Shown: piece after piece, positions 50,801 through 61,841 of the stretch
How the letters are laid out: every line of letters starts with the position of its first letter
Numbering within the stretch: position 1 is the first letter of the stretch
NCBI GenBank assembly: GCA_018136815.1
Contig: CM030942.1
Location: 2,007,171-2,071,170, forward strand
From: Isochrysis galbana
Lineage: Eukaryota; Haptophyta; Isochrysidales; Isochrysidaceae
DNA: 64,000 bases
Direction: 5' to 3'
The notes under the pieces: generated by a model
Told to the model about the DNA's origin: nothing
The model's database searches: none
What the model saw: only the letters and a program-made list of their open reading frames with translations
Translations under genes and position numbers: made by a program

Positions 50801-51652
50801 CGCGACACGTCCATTGCCCCCGCAGAGTTGAAACGAACGCTCCAGTCTTTGGCATGTGGGCGCTTCAAGCTGCTAACAAAAGAGCCAAAGGGGAGGGAGG
50901 TAGAGGAGAGTGACACCTTCAGCTTCAACGAGGGTTTCACCTGCAAGCAGCTACGCTTCAAGGTGAGCAGCCAGCCGCATCGCTTCTCCGGCAAGGTAGC
51001 TGGGCGGGCGATGAAGCCGCGTGCCGAGACGAGGATTGAATGCGGGAAAACGGCCCATCATCTATGGTTTCCGTTTCACAATGGTCCTCGTGGTCCGTTC
51101 TCCTCGCAGGTGGCGACCGTTGCAGCACAGAAGGAGACTGAGAGTGAGAAGCTTGAGACTCGCGCCAAGGTCGAGGACGATCGCAAGCCCCAAATCGAGG
51201 CGGCCATCGTCCGAATCATGAAGGCGAGGAAAGACATGGAGCACAACGCTCTCATCGCCGATGTGACTGCACAGGTGTGGCGAGACACTTCCAAAGTGGC
51301 AGTGAGCTTCAAATGGCTTGGAGCAAAAGCACAATAGGGGCATTGCCCTCGGAATCGTCATGATGTCGCGGATCGCTCGCCATTACCGCGGCGCCTGCCG
51401 GCCGGTTACGAGAGTCGTAATGACACACGTACCGACTCGTGCGCCCGCGCACGCCTTGTTGGATGCAATTCGCCTCTGCCCGCATTCCGAACCGAGAAAC
51501 GATCCTGCGACTCCCACTCTGTCCCACCACAGCTCTCGTCACGGTTCATGCCGCACCCCAACGTCATCAAGAAACGAATTGAGTCGCTGATCGAGCGAGA
51601 GTTTCTGGAACGCAACAAGAGCAATTGGCGCATGTACAAGTACTTGGCATGA
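47829..51652 (+). CDS. CUL3: Cullin-3, scaffold of CRL3 ubiquitin ligases
   Basis: Ten exons: 47829-48495, 48686-48912, 49043-49117, 49289-49412, 49599-49870, 50017-50127, 50293-50498, 50716-50962, 51110-51274 and 51533-51652. All joins are GT-AG and in frame; 737 aa (human CUL3 is 768). Family landmarks are [40 protein letters not shown], the cullin-homology stretch [20 protein letters not shown] with [20 protein letters not shown], and the C-terminal winged-helix segment [18 protein letters not shown]. The neddylation site is [10 protein letters not shown] (Lys about 681). The N-terminal extension before the first helix, which in CUL3 contacts BTB adaptors, is present. The protein links BTB substrate receptors to RBX1. 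Starts after a pyrimidine tract. Confidence 0.96.
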
Positions 51653-53532
51653 AATCACTTCTTGTAATACCTTCATACCAGCTCGGCCCTAGCGAGTCGC
51701 GGGCTGTAATTCACAGCGCTGCGTGCGCACTTCTCGCGCATTTCAGCCGATGTCAAGCGGGCATCACATAGAGCTGGGTTTCTATGATCTTAGAGGGCGC
51801 TGCACAATCAAGCGCACTTTGCTTGAGGAAATCGGCGTATGTGCCGGCACCTCACACTGCTGCCGGCACCTCACACTGCAGCGTTTCGTGCCGCGCCTCT
51901 GGCGCCTCCTCCTTGATCCACACTCTCCTCGCCGCCTTCCTTTTTTTGCGGTTATGACACATTTTCTACTACTTGGTCCTTTGCCGATTCGGTCTCTTTG
52001 GAGGCTTGAAGCCATCGTTGTGCACCGGAAAGTGAGGCTGAGGACCTAACGACGTAGGTCATTTGGTGCACCTTCAGTGAGCAAGATGCCGCGAGCGATA
52101 TGAGGAGGTTGATAGAATTGGTCCTTGCAGCCACCGCGGTGGCGACAAAGCGCTCAGGAGCTGAGAAGATGAGAGTCTTTCGAGGTAGTTCTGATGTTGT
52201 GATAATCGGACAAGAGAGCAGAGAGCCGCGCGTTCCTTCCGCACATCGCGAAAAATGACCCTACTTGCTACTTGCCTACCCGCATACGAATGTGATAGTG
52301 GCATTCAAACTAGCTGCTAACTCCTTACTACCGAAGCGCCAAAATTGGAGCTTCCGCCTCGAAGTCGAAGAATCTCAACTGCTCGCTACAACCTCGGCCC
52401 CGATGCTCTCAGGGGAGTGTGAGGGGCATCCCCGAGGTCGCGTTCCGTCGAAAGAGGACCACGCGGACGTTTTGTTTTCACGTATCATCTATGGAGTATG
52501 TTTAGAAATAATATTCATTATAAGTTATAAGGCGCGCCGCTGAGTGCTCTGCAGGCTTCCGCCGTCCCAACTCAAGACGAGGTTTGGGGTTAACCCAACC
52601 GACGCACGCTCGACAACATGCGCATTAGCAAACCCTATCAGTTTTTCTGGCATTGATAGTTGCTGCGCCTAGGCCGGCACTAAGGAGTGCCAAGCGTTTG
52701 ACCTATGGAGCGTGCCGTGACCGATCCCCAGTCCCCAGATAACCCTCGCCACCGCCCCACTGAGGACGCCGCACGTCGCCAAAGCGGCCGCTCGTCGCAG
52801 GGCTCCCTCACCGCCCATCCAAACTCGAGCCCGCGCGGGCTGAGGGAGCGAGCGCGCAGCAGTTGCAGCCCACTTACAGCCAGCAGCAGGTCGCCGCATT
52901 ACTGGCTCTGATTTCCTCTGTGTAGAACACATGGGGCCACTGCAACTCGCGATCCCTTCCCGCAGTAGGAGGCCCTCCTGCGCCCCTGCCACAAGAGCAC
53001 CCCATGCGAGAGCGGGCAGCTATGCTGCTCTCCACATGGTCGGAAACCTCGCCTACCATCAGCGCACCCTACTTGAGAGGGCATTGCTCAAAGTTCGCAT
53101 AGTGCCACATGCGTGCAGCTGCTCCCAGCGCCACCATCCATCCAGCAGTGGTAAGCATACATACGCAGCCCGCTAGCCACCAACATTGATTTGCCGACTC
53201 ACCAACATGTTCACAATATGCGCATGGACAACAAGCTTGGCAGCCTCGTGGCCGTCGGCTAGCCAGGGGGGTGTGAGAGTGGCACGGACAAACTCTCTTT
53301 TAGGCAGCGCTCGGGGGGCGCTGAGCGCGCGATACACACCTCGCAACCCGACCTACGCCTCCAGATCCCAAGGGGGCAACGGGGCCACGCCCTAGCGCGC
53401 CGCTGCCGCCGTCTCCTCGGCGCACCGAGCACAAAAAAAGGAAAGAGAGCCCGGAACAGCGACTCTGGGTCGCTACGCGCATCTCCTGGGCGGGGGGCGC
53501 TCTGCCGCCGTCGCACGCCGCGGCGAGTTGGG
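51653..53532. other. Convergent intergenic region, no gene recognised
   Basis: 51841-51879 is a two-unit tandem repeat (TGCCGGCACCTCACACTGC). The frames in 52050-53500 are short, Arg/Ser-rich on both strands and show no family resemblance. A coding exon cannot be excluded but none can be supported. Confidence 0.4.
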
Positions 53533-54671
53533 TCACAACCGCGATCGAATCCAAGTTGTCACATCTCGCATCACATCAGCGCGTTGATCAGTATTCAATA
53601 TCTCGTGCAGGCCTCCCTTGTACACATGGAGTGTTTTTCGTCTAGGAGGCGTCGAGGCCCGCTCCATGATCCACGTTGATCCGAGCGGCAACGCCACTGT
53701 ATCGGCAGATCCATGCATCACAAGAATAGCGCAATGAAGCTCCGCTAAGCACGAGGCGGCCATCTGGCTTGCAGCGACGAAACGACGACCAAAGCCTACA
53801 CAAATCATGCCTCCGAAGTGTTTGCAGTCCGAACGGTTGCGATCAGCGAATCCCGGCTCCAACGTGCATTGTTCAACTGGCGCACCTGAATTTGGCCTGC
53901 ACAACCGAAGTTGGAACGGAAGTATAGCGATGAGTGGCATCAACCATCTAGGCGCACTACTGGGGGCGAACTCAAGCAAGGCAATCGGCATGAAATGCTA
54001 TTCAGCACGTCAGTAATTGTGCCATTGCCTGCACTTCGCTCTGCCATCAGCCAGTGATAATGGGCAGTGGCTCACCAGAATCCAGCAGAGAATTTGTCAA
54101 GGAGGCAAGCTACCCTCATCCAGAGAGGATCGTACAACGAGTCACGCGGCACTATTCCCTGGCCTGCCAGCCGAATGGCAGGTGAGGAGAGCAGCAAGCC
54201 GTGAAAGGCTGCCCACTTTTGTGCACCGATGGCCGCCAGGACGGCAACGATAGCACCCATTGAGTGCCCCATCAAGAAGAAAGGCATTCCCGCATGGAGC
54301 TCCGTGGAGACGTGCTTGGCAAAAGCGAAGGCATCCTCGACCAGAGTGGTGAAGTGGACATCTCGCATGCCCCAGAAGCCTCGGTTGCATGGATTCTCTC
54401 CATGCCCCGCGTGGTCCATCGCGTACACACCGATACCCTCCGCTGCCCACGCCTCCCCCACTCGTTGGTATCGCAACGCATGCTCCCCGTAGCCGTGGAG
54501 TAGCACCAGAACCGCAGAGGGCCGCGCCTCGGGTAGCCACGCGTACGCATTCCTCCAGCCGTGTGGAGCGCGAAACCAGAAGTTGCGTGAGAATCGGACG
54601 GCGTCGACCAGCGGCGAGGCGGAGGAGGCGAGCGCGGCCGCAGTGCGGCGTGTTGGTGGAGGAGAGGTCAT
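53533..54671 (-). CDS. Monoacylglycerol-lipase-like serine hydrolase
   Basis: Two exons: 54671-54076 and 53956 (or 53959)-53533, about 339 aa. The acceptor is a tandem CAGTAG, so two isoforms differing by one codon are possible. The alpha/beta-hydrolase fold shows the MGL signature LLHGYGEHALRYQR (oxyanion region), the nucleophile elbow MGHSMGA (Ser137), the acid MHGSADTV and the base GLHEIL. MDHAGHGEN matches the MGL/lysophospholipase family. It probably hydrolyses monoacylglycerols or lysophospholipids. The frame extends upstream to 54833, but that part is encoded by the purine-rich tract (54715-54785). The start at 54671 (MTSPPPTRRTAAALASSASP) is preferred and gives an Ala/Ser/Arg-rich, possibly organelle-targeting N-terminus. 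Confidence 0.87.
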
Positions 54672-55221
54672 CCGAGCCGGGAGGAAGGGGGCAGTAGCCT
54701 CCGCGCGCACCACCATCACTCTCTCCCTCTCCCCCCCTCCCCCCTCCCCCTCCCCCCTTCTTCCCCCTTCCTCCTCTCTTCTCACGCGCTCCATCGCGTC
54801 GCCCGCTGTGAAATCAAAGCTATCGTCACGCACTCACCATACGAGTACTTTATTTACTGCTAGGTGGTAAAAATAATAGTCGAAGAGTGTAGAGTGCTTC
54901 CCCTCCGCGTCCGCCGTCCGCGAGCCGAGACGGCCGTTTCCCCTTCACGCGCAAAAACCGCCGCGTCCCCCCTCTGCGCGCAGAGACCGCCGTATTCTTC
55001 CCCCTCGAACATAATATTCAAAGACCAATTCCCAGTTGTGCTTCGTCCCCAAGCCCCAAGCGGCTAATAGGTAATAGGTAATAGGTAATAGGTAATAGGT
55101 AATAGTAATAGTAATAGGTAATAGTAAGAGGCGAGGCCGCGGGGCCGAGGCCACACACCTACTGCAACTAACACTAACACACGCATACATCGACGAAACG
55201 GGACGAGAAGGAGAAGGGAGA
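54672..55221. repeat. Upstream region of the lipase gene and a 7-bp microsatellite
   Basis: 54715-54785 is C/T-rich on the plus strand (sense purine for the minus gene). 55064-55127 is (AATAGGT)n, about seven units with partial AATAGT variants. Confidence 0.6.
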
Positions 55222-55358
55222 ACCATGAAAAGCGTTCGACCGAGTCGCCAATTGGGGCTTCTATCACCTAGCCCTAAGTAAGTCCTAAGTCGACTGAAAC
55301 TGAAATTCGGACGAGAACTTTCAGAGGTATGCCCGGACGCCCGGACCCTTCGAACTCA
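55222..55358 (+). mobile_element. LINE RT fragment, left half
   Basis: The plus strand encodes KAFDRVANWGFYHLALS, equivalent to EKAFDRVSWEFYHLALK in LINE copy B, then decays. It ends in a 17-base sequence (55342-55358) that is repeated at 58579-58595, where the RT resumes. Confidence 0.75.
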
Positions 55359-55472
55359 TAAATAAAATAATTAATGTTATATCCTATATCAACCTACTTT
55401 TATAAGTGGGGGTCAATGGGGGCCTCGCGCCCCCCTCTCTCCTCTCTCCATCGCGGACACCCCCCGGGGTGG

Positions 55473-55869
55473 TGTCGCATTCATCCTAGATGATGCGATT
55501 TCCAGGCTCTTATTTCCAGGTCCTTCGCCGTGCGGCCACACGGTGAAGCTCAGGTACATCTAGGTTGGTAGGGTTCGTCCCTAGCGATCTAGAATTCGAG
55601 TTCTCGTTTCGTTCCGTCTTTCCTGTTTGTCAGGTCTAGATTCCAGGTTTCCTCCTTTCGGGTAATCTTGACTCAAAGGAGCCAGGTCGCCTGTCGCTCG
55701 CTGCGCGCTTATCTCAGGCTCTCGGGGCGCCTTCAGGATGCTTATTTAGCTTCTTGCAAGGCTTGTCGTTTCTTGTTGGGTTCCGGTTCTTGCTTGGGAC
55801 TTGCTCACTTTCGTTGTCGTCCAGGCCTGTTCTTCGTAGGTTCTGCTTGGCCTGGATAGGGTTTCGTTG
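55473..55869 (+). mobile_element. LTR of family L1 (solo LTR)
   Basis: This is nearly identical to 30982-31382. It is flanked on both sides by copies of an unrelated GC-rich unit (55412-55470 and 55893-55945, both with a GGGGGCC...GCCCCCCT hairpin and CTCCATCGC(A/G)GACACCCCC). No partner LTR in the same orientation lies close by. Confidence 0.75.
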
Positions 55870-55892
55870 TCTCAACTATCAGTAAAACTAAT

Positions 55893-56275
55893 AGGGTCAT
55901 GGGGGCCCCGTGCCCCCCTTCCTCCATCGCAGACACCCCCTGGGTGGGCCTGCACACTCAACCTCAGCCCCTGCCTGCTGGCAGGGGCTGAGCTGACATC
56001 ACTCTGGCCCAGACCCTCGCCGAGCGCGCGCTGCGCGCCGCACGCACTCGCCTGCACTGGCCCTCGCTCGTACTGACCCCCACTCCACCACTGAGCCACA
56101 GACCACCTGAGCCGACAGGAAGGCACCCAGGGCCAGCGAGGCCAGCGAGGGAGAGGCAGGAGAGGCCAGGGGCCCAGCCCCAGCGTACCCCAGCGCGTCC
56201 TCTCCTCGAGTCCACGCTGGGGGGAAACCCTTTCGGGTAAAACAACGCGGAATGGGGGGAGGGGGGCACTCGTGG
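55893..56275 (-). repeat. GC-rich dispersed repeat R3, copy 1
   Basis: The reverse complement of 56150-56275 matches 62940-63020 (TTTTACCCGAAAGGGTTT, CCCCAGCGTGGA(C/G)TCGAGGAGAGG, GCGCTGGGGT or GTGCTGGGGT). The reverse complement of 55893-55945 resembles 63035-63080, including the strong GGGGGCNNTGCCCCC-type hairpin. Confidence 0.65.
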
Positions 56276-56351
56276 AACTAACTAGGGGCCAAGAGCGCTA
56301 ATCACTCTTGCTCTTGCCGGAGCGAGTGGCCTGTCGCATTCGCGTTTCAAG

Positions 56352-57890
56352 TTGCACCGGGGCTGGACTCCGACTGGAAGCGAGGGGGATGGTGACCCTG
56401 TCACCGCGCTGAGCGAGGAGCAACGATCTCTACTCGACTCAGCCACCATCGATCCGGACCGGCTTCTTTCCGACGATCAACGAGAAGAAGTACGCCAACT
56501 CTTGGCCCGGCGCATCAAAGCTTTCGCGTTGCACCCGGGGGCTCCAAACCATACGCACGTTCTCGAGGTGGAGTTGCCACTCAACCCCGGCGCTGTTCCT
56601 CACCGGCATGCTCCGTCTAGAGTGGGCCGCGCAGGCGAGCTCATCATAGAAGAGGAGGTAGCCAAGATGGAAGCCGCCGGCATTATTCGCAAGTCAAATT
56701 CGGCTTGGGCTTCCCGAGTAGTCCTGGTCAGCAAGAAAGATGGCTCCGTTCGATTCTGCGTGGACTACCGCGACACGAACGCCAAGCTACGCGTCGAGGA
56801 TAGCCCTCTACCCCTCATTGTGGAGGCTATCGATAGGCTAGCGTCCGGCCAAGGGCCGCTCAGTTCTCTCTTTTTATGTACCCTCGATTTAGCCTCTGGT
56901 TTTTGGGGCATCCCGATCAAAGAATCGCACAAACACATCACCGCTTTCACTACCCACCGCGGCAAATACGAGTTCAACTTTCTACCGTTCGGCATCCAAT
57001 CAGGTCCCTCCTACATGTGCCGCTTGATGGACATAGTTCTCGGTGCGCTAGCGTGGGAGATCTGCATGCCTTACCTCGATGATGTGGGCATCTGGTCAAC
57101 GGGCGTGGGTCCTTCCGAAGAGGCCAGGGCACAGGCTTCGTTCGAGCAAATGCTTCACCGGCTAGACCTAGTTCTCGAGCGGCTAGAGTGGGCCGGCCTG
57201 ACCTGCAAGATGTCCAAGTGTGTCTTCTTTGCCACCTCTACGGAGTACCTCGGTCACGTTGTCTCGAGGGAAGGTCTCAAGATGGACCCGAAGAAGGTCG
57301 CAGCTGTCGCCGACATCGACCCGTCATCCATCAACTCCTTGGAAGCGGTTCGATCTTTCCTCGGCCTTTGCTCCTACTATCGTCGATTCATTCGCCAATT
57401 CGCCGCTAAGGCTGCTCCCCTCACTGCTCTCACGCGGAAGGGCTGCGACGTGGCAAAGGAGTCCCAGTCCGAGGAGTGTCGCCGAGCTATCCAAGAGCTC
57501 AAGACAGCGATCACTTCGGAGCCCGTCTTGACTCCACCCAGGGATGATCGGCCCTTCATCGTCAAGACCGATGGGGCTAGCAAGTTGGGCATCGCCGGCA
57601 TCCTCTCGCAGCTAGGAGACGATAACCGTGAACGAGTCGTTGGGTACTACGCTCGCAGTCTCACCTCGGCCGAACGCCATTGGACGGTGACCGAGATTGA
57701 GCTCTTGGCTGCCCGTGAAGACATCTCGTTGCGATCTGTATCCAAAGTGATCGCCGTGGTCGCGCGACATGACGCTCCCCTTCGGACTCTCCGCTACGTG
57801 GGAAGTTACAACGGAGACACGCTCCGGCCGTCGCTGCGGAGTCTCTCTCTCTCTCTCGCTCTCTCTCTCCGTCTCTCGCGACGTGTTTGA
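56352..57890 (+). pseudogene. Ty3-type reverse transcriptase and truncated RNase H
   Basis: 512-codon frame. RT motifs in order: NSAWASRVVLVSKKDGSVRF, CVDYRDTNAK, LDLASGFWGIPI, FNFLPFGIQSGPSYM and the catalytic MPYLDDVGIW. The connection domain (EYLGHVVSREGLKMDPKKV, SFLGLCSYYRRFI) leads into RNase H (VKTDGASKLGIAGILSQ, YYARSLTSAERHWTVTEIEL). RNase H then stops: the later catalytic Asp residues and the integrase are missing, and the frame runs into (CT)n. Protease and gag are also missing upstream. RT is intact as an ORF, but the element is dead. Confidence 0.9.
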
Positions 57891-57939
57891 GTTATCGGTG
57901 ATTTGGGGTCGCGGTTGCTTGATAATTTGCTTGGTTTAG

Positions 57940-58315
57940 GTGAATGATTCCGGTATGTTCGTGAGTCGGTGTATCCTGTTGTTCTCAGCCTCGTTGTCCG
58001 TCGTTGTTCGCTGCGTCGCTGCACTCAAGCAGCCTAGGCTCCCTCCCTGAGGGAAGAGTTCTTTGTAGGTCTAACAATCTCTCAAAACCCAACACACTAG
58101 GGCCGCTAGGAGCGCCTCGCCGCCCCACAGCCCTTCGTTCGCCGTTCGTTCCCCGTCCAGACACCCAAATGGGGTTGCCCGACCCAGTCCAGAATTTCAT
58201 TCATCCGACTCCCGGTGGGGAGGAGGGCCAAAGCGCCGCGCTAGCCGCCGGTGCTGCTCGCGACGGAGTGGCTCAGAGCCCTCCGGCTCCGCTCGACTCG
58301 ACATGGCCGCGGCGA
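57940..58315 (+). mobile_element. Retroelement leader plus gag N-terminus, copy 2
   Basis: This matches 32162-32545 from TGAATGATTCCGG to CTCGACTCGACATG, with the gag start at 58168 (PDPVQNFIHPTPGGEEGQSA). It is joined directly behind the Ty3-type pol fragment, as copy 1 is joined behind a protease fragment. Confidence 0.75.
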
Positions 58316-58595
58316 GCCGCGGCCCTTCCCTCCTTGCTCTGGCGGCCCCCGTGCCTTCTCTTACCTAAACCTAAACAGGACGAGAAGACACGTTAACGCC
58401 GGAGGGGAGAGCTGCCGCTCCCCCCACCCCTCCCTCTTCCTTCTTCCTCCTCTCTTCCCTGCGGCTCGAGCTCGAGCCCATGGCGCGCGCCCGCGGCCCG
58501 CGGCCCCTCTTCAGGTCTTCAGGTCCCCAGGGGGGGGCTCGTGCCCCCCCATGGGCGAACTGAGTATTAACTTAGTTGCGGACCCTTCGAACTCA

Positions 58596-58700
58596 GAAGC
58601 CAAACCGATCAGATACATAAACATAAAAACCAACGGGGACAGAAGATTCCCCTTCAACATAGCGAGCGGGGTGCCACAGTGATGCCCGTTGTCACCACAT
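58596..58700 (+). mobile_element. LINE RT fragment, right half
   Basis: This continues the fragment at 55222-55358 (AKPIRYINIKTNGDRRFPF, FNIASGVPQ). It has a TGA where other copies have the Gly of PQGCPLSP. Sequence to 58870 is unassigned and may be 3' UTR of the dipeptidase. Confidence 0.75.
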
Positions 58701-58870
58701 CCCTCACTAGTGCGTACAAACAAGCGATTCTCTTTTCTTAAGATTTTGTAGCCAGGCAAAGCCCAAGCTCCAAGCCGAGTCGCAAGTCGTCCGAACTCAC
58801 TTGGACCTGGCACCTTAGCAACATAGGACATACACCCCGATCCGCGTCACTTGCCCTCCTTTTCGGATGA

Positions 58871-61587
58871 CTACGGTGGCACGTCGGGTGGACCCTTGGG
58901 GAAGCCAACCTGTAGCAACCACCAATCGGGGTAAGCAACCGGTTTGGCGACGAAAGTTCCGTCCACATCAAAACCATTGATGAAGCCATCGGCGTACCTA
59001 CATACATGCCACAGTCGGGGCTGTGAGGTGCAACTCCTGCCTCAGATGCTTGCTATACCACAAGGAACTGTGCGTCAAAAGTCTGGGCGTACCGGAACAT
59101 GAGTCCGTCCGACGTCTCCCAAACAGCATTGAGCGCATCGCTTGCAAATTCTCCAAAGAGATGGTCGAGACCTTCTTGCGGCAGCACCGCGCCATGGTCG
59201 CCGACAAGGTCTTCGATTCTTGACAAAAGCCGGAGGCCGCGCGCGTGCACATCAGATTGCATGGCCTTGACTTCGTTAATCGCGAGATTCCATTTCATTT
59301 GCGCAAGATTTGCCATGTACCTAGTAGTATTCGGGAAGGGAGGGGTTGCCAAAGGGAGATGAGCAAGGCCAAGTAAGGAAGATAGGTTACGACCGCGAGC
59401 TTTCTTTTCCAGCTGCGTCGCCTAGATGCGTTGGCTGATGCGTGCATTACCTGACGGCCCAGAAGAGCGTTCTCTTATCCATAGCTTCTGGGTGGCCAAG
59501 AGTGGCGGGACTTATCTCCGACAGGCCGGCGATGAAAGGCACATACACTGTGTATGGCGCGGCATGCGGGCCCCACCAAAGCACTCCACCAATGGCGTCC
59601 GGAAGCCAACTACGCGACTGCACAATATGCGAGTCACTCGTGCGCCACAGGCCGATTGTGCGCTCCCAATTGCCCTTCACTTTACCGTCTGCCGAGCCGC
59701 CGTAGGCGTGGTCGGGCGATCCCCATGGCCCTGCAGCGGGGCCGAGCGTCTGATCGAATTCGGTGCCCTCGTAGTATGAGCGCATCACGGCAGCGATGGC
59801 CGCCACTGTCACCTTCTCATCCGGTTTCGCAGTGGGCGGATAGGGACGGTCGCGCTTGTATTCCCCATACGTCGGCGATAGGTTCAGTGAGGGGGCGAGC
59901 ATCCGGTACGCGCCCCACATGCGCCGGCCAGAATAGTACTTATGCGCATATTCGCCATCGGAATAAACGCTTGTGAAGTCGAGCAAGCCGTGCGAAGCGT
60001 GCCACCAGCCCTTGCTCTCAGCCACCGAGAATGTCGATGCCGATGCCAAAAACGCTGGAAGGCCGTCAGGAGTGACCGCTGACATGTTCAGGTCACGGAT
60101 AACGAATGCATTCGCCACGACACCAATGTGGTCATCGGGCACACGCATCGCGGCCTGCATGGACCAACAGGTGGGCACATGTCTGAGGTCGGAGCCTCAA
60201 CACCAACCAGGCAACACCCGTTCGAAGGGACGGGAGGGCACGCGCCAATCGTGACTACAAGTCTAGACAGACAGCCTTGTGGCATCTACTCACCCAGATT
60301 GCAGAAGTCCCAGTTGGATCGGGAAGGATGTGGAATATGAAGCCCTCCTTCGGGTCGGTCACCATGAGCGATTCAGCGCTGCCCTCGAAAGACCCGGCGC
60401 CGTAGAAGCCATACTCTTCCGCCAGAGATCCCATCAGCTTCACCGCATCTCGAGCCGAGCTCGAGCGCTCCATTGCAAGCTGAGACAGCGCATCGACTGA
60501 CAGCAAAGCCTTGCCACCTTGTCCAATAGCCTTGGTGCCAAATACGCCGGAGCAGGTTGACTCGCCGATGCCCACCTGTTGGGGCAGTGGTAGACCATTT
60601 GCGTGACACGTGTACCATTGCGCCTACCTGTCAATCTCCAGTAATCACATCAAGCGCCGTGATTCTCACCTGCTTTTCATTTAGGGCTCCATATGTTTCC
60701 TCGTGGTAAGCAAACGTGTGAGGCACTTGTGGGATGTATCCAATCGGCTTGAAGTCAGACTGGCGAGCAGTTTTCACATATGCGGAGATGTTACCCCGAG
60801 CCGTTCCCACGTACCGCGGATATGTTTCCGGCGAGAAAAAGACAGGCCGCATACTTCCAGCTGGGTGATCCTGAATGGCAAAACAAATGGAAGAATGCAA
60901 TGAGCACGGATGGTGGCGACGTCTGGGCGGGAAGTGATCCCAATTTGCAGCCCTGTGAGACTTCTTTGGTTGGTATGCGGCTTCCCTCTCCTGATCTTGC
61001 AGTCACGCTCTTGGCTCTCACTGGCACCAACCACTTGTTCCCCTCACTCTCTCCTTTATCAAACCCTGTCCATCTCCACTCTGCCGCCCCCCTCGGGCTC
61101 CCTCTCGCCCTCTCCCCCGCTGCCTGGTCTCGCGCTCCCCTCTGTGCCCCCGCCCCCCTCTCTTCCCCTGCCCGCCCCACCCTTCTTTTCTAGCTAAGCC
61201 TCACTGCCTACACCGCTCCCTTCCCCATCATCCCTCTCCTTCCCTCTATCCCTCCCCTCGGCCACCCGATCTTCCTCCCTCTTCCTGCACATGCCTTCCC
61301 CCCGTTTCCCCTTCTTCCCCTCTCCCTCTCCCTCCCCTCCCCTCCCCTCCCCTCCCCTCCCTCCCGTCCCTCTCCCCCGTCTCCCCCCCCCTCTTTGTGG
61401 CTCCCCTCGCCTGCGCTGGCACGTGCACGAGCCGTGGGTCCGTGTTGCCCTCTCCGTCGTTGGAGTGCGAGCATAGAACCGAGCCATCGAGTGTGGCCAG
61501 TCGCCCTGCGATGAGCGTGGTGCACGCGCGCGACGTGCACACCCAGCCTAGCCAGAGCAGCCGGCGCAGCAGCCGGCCGTCCACCAT
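58871..61587 (-). CDS. Peptidase family C69 dipeptidase (secernin/PepD-like)
   Basis: Six exons: 61587-61411, 60870-60670, 60575-60294, 60154-59451, 59320-59093 and 58997-58871; 572 aa, all joins in frame. The first intron has a GC-AG boundary (CAG|GCGAGG ... CAG). Other introns are GT-AG. Cys22 ([18 protein letters not shown]) is the N-terminal nucleophile of this Ntn-hydrolase family. The preceding 21 residues, Arg/Leu/Trp-rich, are probably removed as a signal or propeptide. Family landmarks: [14 protein letters not shown] ... [67 protein letters not shown]. It would cleave dipeptides in a secreted or vesicular compartment. A second in-frame ATG at 61608 would add seven residues. The long first intron contains the purine/pyrimidine tract (61040-61400). 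Confidence 0.92.
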
Positions 61588-61607
61588 GCTCTCTTGGTAG
61601 AATGGCA

Positions 61608-61841
61608 TCTGTGTTGCAAGTCTATTCCTAGAGTAGCAATTCACACTAACTTGGGAAGAGGGTATGTAGCCCTGTGCCCTGTGTTCGGGTGGTTGGGTTG
61701 CCTTGTATCTAGCTAGATACATTGTTATCGCTACACGGCCGACGCACAGCACACTAAGGGTACGGGTGTGAGGGAGAACGAAATCCGAACAAAAGGGGCG
61801 CCTTCGCTCTTCGCTCACACCGGGTGTAAACGGTGAACAGT
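61608..61841. other. Upstream region of the dipeptidase gene
   Basis: Short upstream segment, nothing distinctive except the 8-base TGAACAGT at 61834-61841, which is the left target-site duplicate of the next element. Confidence 0.4.

Larger units (their letters stand above)
55359..58578 (-). mobile_element. 3.2-kb composite insertion flanked by 17-bp direct repeat
   Basis: The flanking repeats CGGACCCTTCGAACTCA at 55342-55358 and 58579-58595 split a LINE RT. The right edge (58560-58575) is a copy of the LINE 5' hairpin in minus orientation, and the left edge is AT-rich (TAAATAAAATAATTAATG), as expected for a LINE 3' end. That suggests a LINE-type insertion on the minus strand that carries or later received LTR-retrotransposon pieces (55473-58310). 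Confidence 0.65.

Noticed and set aside
54672-54833. Extended N-terminus of the lipase
   Set aside because: It translates the purine-rich tract (Gly/Glu/Arg repeats). The Met at 54671 precedes a plausible N-terminus.
55064-55127. Telomere-like repeat
   Set aside because: The unit AATAGGT is not a TTAGGG/TTTAGGG type and is internal between a gene and a LINE fragment. It is a microsatellite.
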